Program-made: the position numbers and the translations under genes | Shown here: positions 55,201-62,006 of the stretch, piece after piece | Layout of the letters: the number at the start of each line of letters is the position of its first letter | Numbering within the stretch: position 1 is the stretch's first letter | The notes under the pieces: model-generated | Databases searched by the model: none | Told to the model about the DNA's origin: nothing | What the model saw: the letters and a program-made list of their open reading frames with translations, nothing else | From: Pseudomonas berkeleyensis | GTDB lineage: Bacteria > Pseudomonadota > Gammaproteobacteria > Pseudomonadales > Pseudomonadaceae | Assembly (NCBI RefSeq): GCF_014109765.1 | Contig: NZ_CP059139.1 | Span: 1,674,001-1,738,000, forward strand | Reading direction: 5' to 3' | Length of the DNA stretch: 64,000 nt

Positions 55201-58054
55201 TCCAACTGCCGTCGCTGTTCAGAACGAAGCCGCCGGGCAGGGCGCCCTGGGCGCTGTAAGTCAGGGTGTCGCCGTCTACGTCGCTGGCCGCCAGTTGCCC
55301 GCCGATGACGGGAGCGTCTTCACTGGTCGATTCGGACGTCGGCGTGGCGACCGGAGCATCGTTCACCGGGGTAATGGTGAGCGTGACGCTGTCGCTGTCG
55401 CTCAGCTTGCCGTCGGTGGTGTTGATGGTCAGGGTGTCCTGGCCGTTGTAGTCCTTGGCCGGGGTGTATTTCAGGCCTTGCAGTGCCAGGCTGATGGCGG
55501 CCTGCGAACCGACCAGGGTGATGCTACCGGTGCCGTTGCCACTGAAGGTGATGCCGTTTTTCAGCGGGCCGAGGGTCAGCACGCCATGCTCGACGGAGAG
55601 GGTGGTGGTCAGGCGGTCGCCATCCACATCACTGACCGCGATGCTGTTGCCGTTCAGGACACTGAAGGTTTTGCTGCCATCTTCGGCCAGGGTCTGGGCA
55701 CCAGGGGCGGTGTTGACCGGGGCGTCGTTGACCGGGTTGATATCGAAGCGCAGGGTCGCGGTGCTGGTGAGGCTGCCGTCGCTCAGGGTGTAGGTGACGG
55801 ACGGCACCGGGCCGTTGTAATCCTTGGCCGGGACGAAGGTGAAGTCGCCATTGGCCTGGATGGTCAGCTTGCCGATACCGAGGTTGAGGGTTTCACCGGC
55901 ATTGGCGCTGACGAAGGGTAGGGCGGTCAGGCTGAACTTGGTGACGCTCAGGCTGGCGTTGTCCGCGTCGGTGTCGTTGCTCAGCACGTTGCCGGTGGCA
56001 GTGGTGTCTTCGTCCAGGGTGATGCTGTCAGCCACGCCTACCGGACGGTCATTGCTGCCGTTGATGGTGACGGTGACGCTGCTCTTGGTGCCGTCGGCGG
56101 ACTCGACGTCGAAGGATTCGCTGTAGGACTGGCCGACGTTCAGCTCGTTGAAGGCGGAGTTGGCGACGAAGCTCCAGTTGCCAGCCGCATCGATGCTGAA
56201 GGTGCCGTACTGGCCAGCGACATTGTTTTGAGCGACGAAGGTTTCCGGGCTGTCGACATCGCTGATGGTCAGGGTGCCATTGGCGGTCAGCGGGGCGTTG
56301 GTTTCGGTCAGCTGCACGTTGGCGCTGCTGAGCACCGCAGCATCGTTGCTGCCGTTGATGGTGATGGTAACGCTGCTCTCGGTGCCGTCAGCGCTGGCGA
56401 CCTTGAAGGATTCGCTGTAGGACTGGCCAACGTTCAGTTCGTTGAAGGCAGAGTTGGCGACATAAGACCAGTTGCCGTTTGCATCGATGCTGAAGCTGCC
56501 GTACTGACCGGCGATGTTGCTCTGGGCGACGAAGGTTTCCGGGCTGTCGACATCGCTGATGGACAGAGTGCCGCTGGTGCTCAGCGGAGCATTGGTCTCG
56601 GTCAGTTGCACGTTGGCGCTGCCCAGAATGGCCGCATCGTTCACGCCAGTGACGGTGATGGTCAGGGTGCTGCTGGTCTTGGCACCGAACTGATCACTGA
56701 CTTCGAAAGGCACGCTCAGGGTCAGTTTCTGGCCTTCGGCCAGGGACTGATAGGCGGCATTGCCTGCATCCAGTGTCCACTCGCCAGTCTGTGCATTGAG
56801 AGTGAAGCCTGCTGGTGCGTTGCCGGTCAGCTCATAGCTCAGCACGGCGCCCTTGTCGGCGTCGCTGGCCTGCAGGGTACCGTTGACCGTCTGATCCTCG
56901 GTGACTTCGGCGCTGCTGGCGGTGGCGATGGGGGTGTCGTTGGCGCCATTGAAATTGATGGTGATGACGCGGGTATCGCTGGCGCCGGATGGGTCTTTGA
57001 CTGTGACCACGAAGCTTTCGCTGGCCTGCTCGCCATCTTGCAGGCCGTTCACAGCCTTGGCGTCCACTACGTAGGTGTAGCTGCCATCGGGGTTAACCGT
57101 CAGTTCGCCGTAAGCACCTTTCGCGCTGCCACTCCAGGTCAGTACGGTGTCGTCGACGTCAGTGGCGGCCAACTGGCCCTTGATGTCGGCGAAGGTATCG
57201 GCAGCGGCACTGTCGTCGATGGTGGCGTCGTAGGTGCCGGTGGCGACCGGTGCATCGTTCACCGGGGTGACGGTCAGGTTGACGGTCAGCGGCGTGGAGG
57301 CGCCGCGGCCATCGGTGGCGGTCACTTCGAAACTGTCGCCGCCGTTGTAGTCCTGCGCCGGTGTGTAGGTCCAGGTGCCGTTGGCGTTGAAGATCAGGGT
57401 GCCGTTGGTCGGTGCACGGGTGACGGTCAGCGTCACCAGGTCGCCGTTCACGTCACGGGTATTGAATGCGCCGCTGATTGGCGTGTCTTCGGCCGTCTGC
57501 AGGTTGAGCGGGCCTTGCACCGCGCCGTTTTCATCGAGGAACTCGGGGGCCTGGTTCTGCAGCGGTTCCTGCGTTTGCTCGTCCGGGCTGGCGAAACCAC
57601 CCAGGCCGCTGGTTTCGAAGCCGACGGTGGCTTCTAATACCTCACCCGTGGCATCGAGCATGACGAAGCTGTGACCGCCACCAGCACCACCGCTGCTACC
57701 GCCAGCCGAGCTGGGGCCCGCCGCCGTGGCTTCGAGGGTCTGAGTCGGGTCCATACCCGCCTCGATGGCCTGTTGCAGTTGCGCCACTTCATCGCCGGGG
57801 CTGACGACCTGTTGAGAGGGTTGCGCATCTTGCGCAGCAACGCTGGTGTCCGACTCGCTCCATTGGCTGTCGCGCCCCAGATCCAGAGTACGTCCGTCAG
57901 CCAGTGCCAAGGTGACCATGCCGCTGGCGCCAGTGAGAACCTCCTCGCCTTTGAAGAGTCGGTCGCCTTCTACCAGGAGGCGACGAGCGCCATCCGGAGA
58001 AACGGCAAAGACCTGGCCAACAATGCTTTGGACGGTCGCAATGACACTGCTCAT
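43274..58054 (-). CDS. lapA: Giant RTX biofilm adhesin LapA
   Basis: A cell-surface adhesin of 4,926 residues held in the outer membrane by its N-terminal retention module. Residues 1-100 form the retention domain (MSSVIATVQSIVGQVFAVSP). T110-A-A-G113 is the LapG cleavage site. From about 170 to 4,500 there are tandem VCBS/Big/cadherin-like repeats of about 90-100 residues, interrupted by a PA14-type module (about 2,100-2,290), a second PA14/GLEYA-like one (3,230-3,390) and a third (4,508-4,725). The C-terminus has RTX nonapeptides (GGNGHDVLYGNGGHDLLNGG; about 4,761-4,821) and a type I secretion signal ending at residue 4,926. It is divergent from lapE-lapB-lapC, its secretion genes. Confidence 0.96.
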   Translation of the reverse strand: MSSVIATVQSIVGQVFAVSPDGARRLLVEGDRLFKGEEVLTGASGMVTLALADGRTLDLGRDSQWSESDTSVAAQDAQPSQQVVSPGDEVAQLQQAIEAGMDPTQTLEATAAGPSSAGGSSGGAGGGHSFVMLDATGEVLEATVGFETSGLGGFASPDEQTQEPLQNQAPEFLDENGAVQGPLNLQTAEDTPISGAFNTRDVNGDLVTLTVTRAPTNGTLIFNANGTWTYTPAQDYNGGDSFEVTATDGRGASTPLTVNLTVTPVNDAPVATGTYDATIDDSAAADTFADIKGQLAATDVDDTVLTWSGSAKGAYGELTVNPDGSYTYVVDAKAVNGLQDGEQASESFVVTVKDPSGASDTRVITINFNGANDTPIATASSAEVTEDQTVNGTLQASDADKGAVLSYELTGNAPAGFTLNAQTGEWTLDAGNAAYQSLAEGQKLTLSVPFEVSDQFGAKTSSTLTITVTGVNDAAILGSANVQLTETNAPLSTSGTLSISDVDSPETFVAQSNIAGQYGSFSIDANGNWSYVANSAFNELNVGQSYSESFKVASADGTESSVTITINGSNDAAVLSSANVQLTETNAPLTANGTLTISDVDSPETFVAQNNVAGQYGTFSIDAAGNWSFVANSAFNELNVGQSYSESFDVESADGTKSSVTVTINGSNDRPVGVADSITLDEDTTATGNVLSNDTDADNASLSVTKFSLTALPFVSANAGETLNLGIGKLTIQANGDFTFVPAKDYNGPVPSVTYTLSDGSLTSTATLRFDINPVNDAPVNTAPGAQTLAEDGSKTFSVLNGNSIAVSDVDGDRLTTTLSVEHGVLTLGPLKNGITFSGNGTGSITLVGSQAAISLALQGLKYTPAKDYNGQDTLTINTTDGKLSDSDSVTLTITPVNDAPVATPTSESTSEDAPVIGGQLAASDVDGDTLTYSAQGALPGGFVLNSDGSWTLDPGHAAYQHLAEGKSTTLTISFTATDGTLSSSSTLTITVTGVNDTPVITAATAQANEGDGQISGQIDASDVDDGAVLSFSTSANIAGLTLGSDGQWTFDASNSAYDYLKAGEKLVLEVPVTVTDEHGASAGSTLTITLTGTNDAPVANAVSASGNEDQAARIQVNLSGSDVDGNVTGFTLGSIPANGTLYASANGGAALKTGDNVTGPVYFVPNKDWNGTTTFEYSAVDNDGATSADKATATITVAPVNDRPVGVNDSISLDEDTTATGNVLSNDRDVDGDSLSVTKFSLTSLPFVSVNAGETLNLGIGKLTIQANGDFTFVPAKNYNGPVPSVTYTLSDGSLTSTATLTFNITAVNDAPVNTTPDAQTLAEDGSKTFSLLTGNSIAVSDVDGDRLTTTLSVEHGVLTLGPLKNGITFSGNGTSSITLSGSPAAISAALQGLKYVPAANYNGQDTLTISTSDGALSDTDSITLNITPVNDAPIAMPSAEATTEDAPAIGGQLAASDIDGDSLSFSLNNPAPAGFALNPNGSWTFDPSDDAYQSLGKDEVLVIQVPFTVTDGALSSSSTLTITITGVNDVPVVTGAISVGTDEDAAGQVIDLLVNASDADAKDVLSIVNLSETSGNDASGVSLQGNTLVIDPSKYNYLAVGESVTLVYEYQVSDGKGGLVNTSATITIDGVNDAPVVSSAVTEITHEDASDFSVDLLANATDADSSDTLSISDLQLSGNPDASGVSLVGNNLQVNPNAYNYLAVGEKVVLTYSYNVIDGNGGITPTTATITIEGRNDAPVFDSSVQRATLAERADGAPNENTGNLTASGSIGFSDADLSNTHSVSTQLVSAKDGNDNDVSALGNLGALISDAATNDGQGTVQWNYSVAAGALDYLGAGETVTLVYRVTVTDSSGAETSRDVTITLTGSNDEPVVTGVATTLTNEDAPAYSLDLLQHASDEDANDVLSVGNLQLVGGGNDAGVTFDAASNSLKIDPSQYDYLAVGEKVVLDYSYEVSDGNGGVVNATASVTIEGRNDAPVVTDTSVTVAEESLGTPLNIAAPTDVDLSDVLTITVTGLPTVGTVTLANGTPVNNGQTLTSAELQGLKYNGPADYKAGDPVGEFKYSVNDGTTSVEGKVTLGVTPVNDAPDANDDFGVITGLKGNYYGYREGVDGGNLGNLAGVTAFIAGRTPSATFTATELNYGNGVSNNLGSDQQLQKFLGADAGSLNTDPANTSDAIIEMSGQISLNAGTYQFRVTADDGYSIVIDGKVVAEFNGNQSPTARESATFTITESGAHNIQIIYWDQGGQAQLKVELRPEGGNYSVVGGAQLSQAGSDLLTTNEDQALVIEPSTLLGNDTDVDGDTLSIVSVQDAVNGSVALVNGKVVFTPAPDFNGTGSFTYTISDGNGKFDTATVTVGVKPVNDAPIVDNQSLTVDEKSVGTPLGLQAPTDIDGNPLTITVTGLPTLGSVTLANGSTVSNGQTLTSAQLQGLKYNAPADYKAGDSVGNFTYSVNDGSVSVNGSVTLAVNPINDLPVLNNPSVSVDEDQSLATQLDVSDVDGDSVSYTLKTSTTHGTLVFDNATGQYTYTPSANYNGSDSFTVTLDDGKGGVVDAVVSITVNPVNDVPTSSPVNLITVEDNAVTAKVYANDVDGDTLTYSIANGDAPQHGTVTLQADGTFTYTPAKDYNGSDAFTVTIDDGKGGVTTSLVSITVQPFNDAPETTNQTKVTDEDQSVSGQIIATDVDGDKLSYVIQSGVAHGSILLNTVTGAYTYTPNKDFNGTDSFTIRVYDPKGGYADSVVTVTVNPVNDAPIAKPQFLNTVEDNAVTAQIDARDVDGDRLTYSIADGNGPQHGTVTFDGNGYYTYTPAKDYNGTDAFTITIDDGNGGIATSLVSINVQPFNDAPETTNQTKVTDEDQSVSGQIVATDVDGDKLSYVIQSGVAHGSILLNTVTGAYTYTPNKDFNGTDSFTIRVYDPKGGYADSVVTVTVNPVNDAPTSGPQFLTTDEDTPVDGRVSARDVDGDTLTYSIANGNGPQHGTVVMNANGTYTYQPAKDFHGTDSFTVTIDDGNGGTTTSLVSVIVNAINDAPIAPNSSVSVNEDGTLNSSIQATDAEGDSLTYAIKTGTSNGTLVLNPNTGEYTYKPNGDYNGQDSFVVTVSDGKGGVTDTLVSITVNPVNDAPAASDDSTTTREDTSVTIDVLANDHDIDGDTLSITGASAQHGTVSVVDGKLVYTPTGNYSGADTISYSITDGKGGNSSATVQVSIQAVADAPNLSAQTPAGTPHATGLTLQSWNGLALGNSGNGAAPTTLKATIDAAGTPASSTNANDAHLDNVNAGVANKFSGLIYLQAGETYTFSGVGDDSVLVAVGGTTVASATWSGNSGQFSGSFTAQQSGYYTLDIYQHNQSGPGNLDVNVKVGNGAVQDLSTANALLYRNTSDLNQDGVRVSELHGSDGKGYYQVYGYNEGAEDSSIPLSHLTASLNDTDGSESLAISISQIPQGATLSDGVHSFTATTGATSTDISSWNLGNLSITPPANYNGTFDLKITATATEGANGDHASTSLNLPVTVHAINDAPTSADNTVTTDEDTSRSFTSADFTFNDVDAGDSLKAIRINSLPASGNLSLGNEAVTIGMIITAAQIASLVYTPAANASGNSSFSFSVQDQSGAFSTTPNTMIIQVAAVDDAPGLSNTTVSFAENIASGSTIANLNDRFTGTDQDRDGEPLFYSITGGNDAGLFAINSSTGVITLASGKSLDYETATQHQLQVTATDGKTPATATVTINVTNVNDNGVVISDSDSAANTVAENAANGTSVGLTVLGRDGDVGASITQYELTDNAGGRFAINASTGVVTVADGSKLDYENATSHNITVKVTSSDGSSNTQVFTINLSNVNDNGVVITDANPAANTVAENAANGTTVGLTVQGTDADAGATVTQYELTDNAGGRFAINASTGEVTVADGSKLDYESARSHNITVKATSSDGSSSTQVFTINLSNVNDNGVVISDTNSAANQVNENAATGTTVGLTVRGVDGDAGATVTLYELIDNAGGRFTINATSGVVSVADGSKLDYESATSHDIVVRATSSDGSTATQTFTIQVNNVNEAPAVVSGANVTGTEDNNYVFAWSDFRVSDVDANSNLSIKIENLPGEGRLQQLVNGNWSNVTPNTTVGKSVIDAGGLRFVPDANESGHDSFSSNGVGMNKQTYAEFKYSGSDGTLTTASSTMSIDITPVADGPTLSVKSAAASKLFTTTWESAPNSDNTSQDVAGPTFENWTLVTSGDKRGGGTNVFEVWANNDRMENQAGDMITVKLPGTGNNDALELNDAGGSMSQTLGITRNVTTEVGKVYDLSMDYAGRLGFDTTFTKIAVYLGSTLVGEYGSTSSQTSLNWENIHFSFVGTGKNEALIIKLAGSSTDASGRGALIDNITLSSSQGVVAGDGGVSGKTSIALANYISGALTDTDGSESLRYDLSSLPAGASIVVGNSTLAAVNGVVSLTAAQLADAKLQVSGAVRGEIGLDIKAVSVEPNGSTANSASQHLTLKIVEGGVSHDSLTSNTITVADTSTPLSSGLTGEYWGYAESGSTRPNLTSLKLVEDYIESRSGNSTSLVGSNDNAAASSVNATFVANQIDYGLKNGNTVFSDDLGDNRSVSSGNSIGNTTTTIQNNLYDFLTAAGTGNVSDLKAGGAGLGDTSDAIIRAHGFLDLVQGGTYDIRVTADDGYRLMIGGQVVAEANYIQSTTTKVFSGVGLSGDLQALELLYWDQGGAASLKVEFKLSGSADSSYKVLGAPGSGLDIFQAPGNGQELVQTDTGWALHTIGTTNGSEASDLINGSKYSDILNGGNGHDVLYGNGGHDLLNGGDGNDLLIGGVGNDTLIGGAGADTFMWKSGDFGNDVIKDFNAADGDRIDLSELLPDTANANNLLDYLKVDTTTNTLQVSTTGDVANHVDVTIKLEGVNLSQYGSTSSQIVNSLVAGADPLVKTEHH
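49248..49538. repeat. Near-identical internal repeat of lapA, copy 1
   Basis: This 291-bp stretch matches 49803-50093 with only three base differences seen by eye (offset 555 bp, 185 codons). It encodes one adhesin domain and part of the next. Such identity at DNA level points to recent duplication or gene conversion. Confidence 0.85.
49803..50093. repeat. Near-identical internal repeat of lapA, copy 2
   Basis: Partner of 49248-49538. A second, longer pair of diverged repeats lies around 53870-54440 and 55470-56030 (offset 1602 bp). Confidence 0.85.
57716..57727 (-). other. LapG cleavage-site codons in lapA (TAAG)
   Basis: These twelve bases encode T110-A111-A112-G113, within LEATAAGPSS. 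The di-alanine site (T/A/P-A-A-G/V) is the known target of LapG proteases. Confidence 0.85.
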
Positions 58055-58166
58055 CGTGTGACTCTCCTGAGATGGTTCTCAACGTGCCTTTCGTCGTTCT
58101 GGCCTTCTCGATTCTTGGCCCGGCGCTAGGCTGGCAAATAGGGTGTAAAGGTGTTGAAACAGTATC

Positions 58167-58180
58167 GCCAAAATTTTGGC
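58167..58180. promoter_or_regulatory. Perfect palindrome GCCAAAATTTTGGC
   Basis: A 14-bp perfect palindrome about 113 bp upstream of the lapA start. Its symmetry suggests the operator of a dimeric regulator that I cannot name. Confidence 0.55.
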
Positions 58181-58206
58181 TAAAACTTTTTGACCTGGTG
58201 TTTTGC

Positions 58207-58220
58207 GTCAGAGTATTGAC
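58207..58220. promoter_or_regulatory. FleQ-like binding site
   Basis: GTCA-GAGTAT-TGAC has the same arms and spacing as the FleQ consensus GTCA-NTAAAT-TGAC, with three central mismatches. FleQ is a c-di-GMP-responsive regulator that controls lapA in other pseudomonads. Confidence 0.6.
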
Positions 58221-58294
58221 CTATTCGCCGGCATCCTAAACAATCGCCGCGCTGATGTCACTTTGATATTTGCTCTTCGTCTGGTGTTTTGCAA

Positions 58295-58310
58295 TGTGAC
58301 TTGAGTCACG
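58295..58310. promoter_or_regulatory. CRP/Vfr-like binding site
   Basis: TGTGA-CTTGAG-TCACG matches the CRP/Vfr consensus TGTGA-N6-TCACA at 9 of 10 positions. It lies 76 bp upstream of lapE. Confidence 0.6.
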
Positions 58311-58385
58311 TTATCGGTGCCCTTGGCGACTCGTTCCGTCCGGGCGCTCTAGGACGCCCACATTACCTGTTAAGGAAGCCAGTTT

Positions 58386-59738
58386 ATGCGTTTGCGCCTG
58401 TTCCACGTTCTGCCGCTTACCTTGGCGATTAGCCTGCCTGCTTACTCCCAGACCCTCCCAGAAGCCATGCAACATGCCATGGGTGTGCACCCTGAAATTC
58501 AGGCCGGTGTGAATGGTCGTCTGGCCGCCGACAAACAGCTCGAGGCTGCCCGTGGCGGTTACCTGCCTTCCGTGGATCTGCTGGCAGGTTATGGGCGTGA
58601 AGGCACCGACAACACCTCGACCCGTGCTGCAGGGCGCCACGGTTTCGAAACCCTGACCCGCGGTGAGTCCAGCCTGCGCCTGAGCCAGATGGTGTTCGAC
58701 GGTTTCGCTACTCAGAACGAAGTGGGGCGTCAGCAAGCCACAGTCAATTCCCGTGCCTATGCACTGCTGGGAACTTCCGAGCGCACCGCGCTGGATGTGG
58801 CCGAAGTCTATATAGATGTACTGCGCCGCCAAGAGATGGTGCGCCTGGCAGAAGACAATCTGCGCAGCCACGAACGTATCTATGATCAGATCAGCCTGCG
58901 CAGCCAGCGTGGTGTCGGTCGATTGGCCGACCAGGATCAGGCTGAAGCCCGCCTGGCTCAGGCGCGTAACAATCTGATTACCGAGCAGACCAACCTGGCC
59001 GATGCTCGTACCAACTTCTATAGCGTCGTCGGTCTGGATCCAACGGAGTTGGTCGAGCCGTCCGGCCTGCCGGGCCAGTTGCCGGAAAACCTGCAGGAGG
59101 CGCGTCAGGCGCTGGTGGCCAACAGCCCTATCCTGCGTTCTGCTGAGTCCGACGTGGCCGCGACCGAGAAACAGTACGAGGCGGCCAAATCGCTCTTCTA
59201 TCCGCGCTTCGATGCGGAGCTGTCGCGTAATGCGGACAACGATATCGATGGCGTCAATGGCCACTCCAACGAATGGCAAGCCATGCTGCGCATGCGCTAC
59301 AACCTGTTCGCCGGCGGCAGCAACAAGGCCGACCTGGAGTCCAAGTCCTACCAGGTGAACCAGGCGTTGGATATTCGCAACAACGCCATGCGCGTATTGA
59401 ACGAAGACCTGGGCCTGTCCTGGAACGCACTGAACAATGCCCGTGAGCAATTGCCCATCGCCCGTGAGTACGTGGAATACAGCACGCGGGTTCGTGAGTC
59501 GTACCAGAAGCAGTTCAGCATTGGTGAGCGCACGCTGCTGGATCTGCTCGACAGCGAGAACGAGTTGTTCACGGCTTCGCGACGTCTGACCGATCTGCGT
59601 TACAGCGAGCTGTTTACTCAGTACCGCATCAAGGCCACCATGGGTGAGTTGCTCAAGAGCCAAGGGGTTGTGGCGCCCATGGCGACCGTGGTTCAGTCCG
59701 ACCTCAAGCCCAAGGCGACGCTGCCCAGCCTGAACTGA
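58386..59738 (+). CDS. lapE: TolC-type outer-membrane channel LapE
   Basis: The outer-membrane part of the type I secretion system that exports, and anchors, LapA. The 450-residue protein has a signal peptide (MRLRLFHVLPLTLAISLPAY) and the repeated TolC helical-hairpin pattern: QTLPEAMQHAMGVHPEIQAG at the start of the first half and LPENLQEARQALVANSPILR in the second. It is the first gene of lapE-lapB-lapC, 112 bp before lapB. Confidence 0.93.
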   Translation: MRLRLFHVLPLTLAISLPAYSQTLPEAMQHAMGVHPEIQAGVNGRLAADKQLEAARGGYLPSVDLLAGYGREGTDNTSTRAAGRHGFETLTRGESSLRLSQMVFDGFATQNEVGRQQATVNSRAYALLGTSERTALDVAEVYIDVLRRQEMVRLAEDNLRSHERIYDQISLRSQRGVGRLADQDQAEARLAQARNNLITEQTNLADARTNFYSVVGLDPTELVEPSGLPGQLPENLQEARQALVANSPILRSAESDVAATEKQYEAAKSLFYPRFDAELSRNADNDIDGVNGHSNEWQAMLRMRYNLFAGGSNKADLESKSYQVNQALDIRNNAMRVLNEDLGLSWNALNNAREQLPIAREYVEYSTRVRESYQKQFSIGERTLLDLLDSENELFTASRRLTDLRYSELFTQYRIKATMGELLKSQGVVAPMATVVQSDLKPKATLPSLN

Positions 59739-59849
59739 TTGCCCCGCCATGCAGTGAACTGCCCGCTGAGGATGCGTCTATCCTTTGCGGGCATTCCCGC
59801 TTTTGGGACATGAAGATGTATCCGAAGAATCACTGAAGAGAGTCCTGGT

Positions 59850-62006
59850 GTGGATCCACAAGCCAGTCGTGTTGAAAGCAACTCCGATCCGCGCGGGCAG
59901 CACGATGATCCGCTGTTGGATTCGCTCCTTTCTCTCTGCGTCCTGCACCGTAAACCGGCCAATCGGGCCATGCTCACCAGTGGTTTGCCGCTGCCCAAGC
60001 AGCGCCTGACTGCAGAGCTGCTGCCCCGAGCTGCCGCCCGCGCGGGGTTGCAGGGGCGTTTGCTGCGCAGAAGCCTCGAGCAGATCCCCAAAATCGCGCT
60101 TCCGGCTTTATTGTTGCTCAAGGAAGGGCGTTGCGCGGTGCTGCTGGGCTGGAGCGAGCAAGGCGAAGCGCGCTTGCTGCTCAGCGAAAGCGATGGCGGT
60201 GAAGTGAAGGTCGCTCGCGACCTGTTGCAAGAAGACTTCAGTGGCCAGGTGTTCTTCGCTCAGCCCCAGCATAAATACGATCTGGATCAGGGCAGCCTGA
60301 TTCCGCGTACTCAGTCCTGGTTTCGCGACACCCTCAAGCGTTCGCGCTGGCTCTACATGGATGCCGTGGCGGCCAGCCTGCTGATCAACCTGATCGGCCT
60401 CGGTGCGCCATTGTTCGTGATGAACGTCTATGACCGAGTGGTGCCCAACCAGGCCGCGGCCACGCTCTGGGTACTGGCCATCGGTATTTCCGGCGCCTAC
60501 ATCTTCGACCTGCTGCTCAAGACCATGCGCGGCCTGTGCCTCGACCTGGCGGGCAAGAAGACCGACCTGATCATCTCCGCCACGCTGTTCGAGCGCATCG
60601 TCGGCATGGCCATGAAGTTCCGCCCTCAGCGCGTCGGCAGCTTCGCCCAGAACATCCACGAGTTTCAGACGCTGCGCGATTTCCTCGCCTCGCTGACCCT
60701 GACCAGCGTCATCGACCTGCCGTTCACCCTGCTGATCCTGTTGGTGATCGGTCTGCTCGGTGGGCACCTGGTGTGGATTCCGCTGCTGGCCTTCCCCCTG
60801 GCCATGGGCATCAGCTGGCTGTTGCAGAAACCGCTGGTGGCGACCATGGATCGCACCATGGCCCTGGCCGCCGAACGGCAGTCCAGCCTGATCGAGACTC
60901 TGGCCGGCCTCGATGCGGTGAAGGTCAACAATGCCGAAAGCGACCGCCAGTACCTGTGGGAGCAGACCATCGGCACCCTGGGGCGCCTGGAGCTGCGGGT
61001 GAAGATGCTGTCGAGCCTGGCGATGAACCTGACCATGCTGATCCAGCAACTGGCAGGTGTGATCATGATCGTCGCCGGTGTTTACCTGATCATGGCCGGC
61101 AACCTCAGCATGGGTGGTCTGATCGCCTGCTACATGCTCAACGGGCGTGCCCTTGGCCCTTTGAGTCAGCTGTCTGGCCTGTTCACCCGCTATCAGCAGG
61201 CGCGCCTGACCATGATCAATGTGGATCAGATGATGGATCTGCCGCAGGAGCGTCACGAGGGCGAGCAACCACTGGTGCGTTCCAAGTTGCAAGGCAGTCT
61301 GGAGTTGCGTCAGGTCAGCTTCACCTACCCGCATCAGCAGACCCCGGCGCTCAGCGAGATCAACCTGATCGTCCGGCCGGGCGAGAAGATCGGCATCATC
61401 GGTCGCAGCGGTTCCGGCAAGAGTTCGCTGGCCAAGCTCATCGTCGGGTTGTACCAGGCCGACTCGGGCAGCCTGCTGGTGGACGGCACCGACATCCGCC
61501 AGCTGGATGTCAGCGAACTGCGCCACAACGTTGGCTACGTGCCGCAGGATATCCAGCTGTTCAGCGGTACCCTGCGTGACAACCTGATGGCTGGCGCGCG
61601 CTATGTCGAGGACGAACTGGTGCTGCAGGCTTCGGAGCTGGCCGGGGTTCACGAGTTCGCGCGCCTGCACCCGCAGGGTTATGAACTGCAGGTCGGCGAG
61701 CGTGGGCAGAACCTCTCCGGTGGTCAGCGGCAGAACGTCGCGCTGGCGCGTGCATTGCTGCTCGATCCGCCTATCCTGCTGCTCGATGAACCCACCAGTT
61801 CCATGGACAACCCAGGTGAAGAACGCCTGAAGGAGCGGATCGGCGCGGTGCTCGCCAACAAGACGCTGCTGCTGGTGACACACCGCGCGTCCATGTTGTC
61901 GCTGGTCGACCGTTTGTTGATCATCGACCGTGGCCGGATCATCGCCGATGGGCCCAAGGAGTCGGTCATGGAAGCACTGAAAAAGGGGCAGATCAGTGTC
62001 GCTTAA
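59850..62006 (+). CDS. lapB: Type I secretion ABC transporter LapB
   Basis: The inner-membrane ATPase that drives LapA export. The 718-residue protein has an N-terminal C39-like domain without protease function (about 20-150), six transmembrane helices (about 165-440) and a C-terminal ATPase: Walker A GRSGSGKSS, signature NLSGGQRQNVALARAL, Walker B ILLLDEPTSSMD and the His switch in VTHRASML. The GTG start at 59850 is chosen; a nearby in-frame alternative is not excluded. Its end overlaps the lapC start by 11 bp. Confidence 0.94.
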   Translation: MDPQASRVESNSDPRGQHDDPLLDSLLSLCVLHRKPANRAMLTSGLPLPKQRLTAELLPRAAARAGLQGRLLRRSLEQIPKIALPALLLLKEGRCAVLLGWSEQGEARLLLSESDGGEVKVARDLLQEDFSGQVFFAQPQHKYDLDQGSLIPRTQSWFRDTLKRSRWLYMDAVAASLLINLIGLGAPLFVMNVYDRVVPNQAAATLWVLAIGISGAYIFDLLLKTMRGLCLDLAGKKTDLIISATLFERIVGMAMKFRPQRVGSFAQNIHEFQTLRDFLASLTLTSVIDLPFTLLILLVIGLLGGHLVWIPLLAFPLAMGISWLLQKPLVATMDRTMALAAERQSSLIETLAGLDAVKVNNAESDRQYLWEQTIGTLGRLELRVKMLSSLAMNLTMLIQQLAGVIMIVAGVYLIMAGNLSMGGLIACYMLNGRALGPLSQLSGLFTRYQQARLTMINVDQMMDLPQERHEGEQPLVRSKLQGSLELRQVSFTYPHQQTPALSEINLIVRPGEKIGIIGRSGSGKSSLAKLIVGLYQADSGSLLVDGTDIRQLDVSELRHNVGYVPQDIQLFSGTLRDNLMAGARYVEDELVLQASELAGVHEFARLHPQGYELQVGERGQNLSGGQRQNVALARALLLDPPILLLDEPTSSMDNPGEERLKERIGAVLANKTLLLVTHRASMLSLVDRLLIIDRGRIIADGPKESVMEALKKGQISVA

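Larger units (their letters stand above)
58055..58385. other. Divergent promoter region of lapA and lapE
   Basis: No gene in these 331 bp. They contain a perfect 14-bp palindrome (58167-58180), a FleQ-like box (58207-58220) and a CRP/Vfr-like site (58295-58310). TTGACC at 58216-58221 followed by TAAACA 15 bp later is a weak rightward promoter candidate. Confidence 0.7.

Noticed and set aside
51341..55921. A 1,526-codon open frame on the plus strand (and others at 43259-46831, 49055-50161, 56228-57637)
   Set aside because: Antisense to lapA. The repeats of lapA keep the opposite frame open; the product has no domain and no ribosome-binding site.
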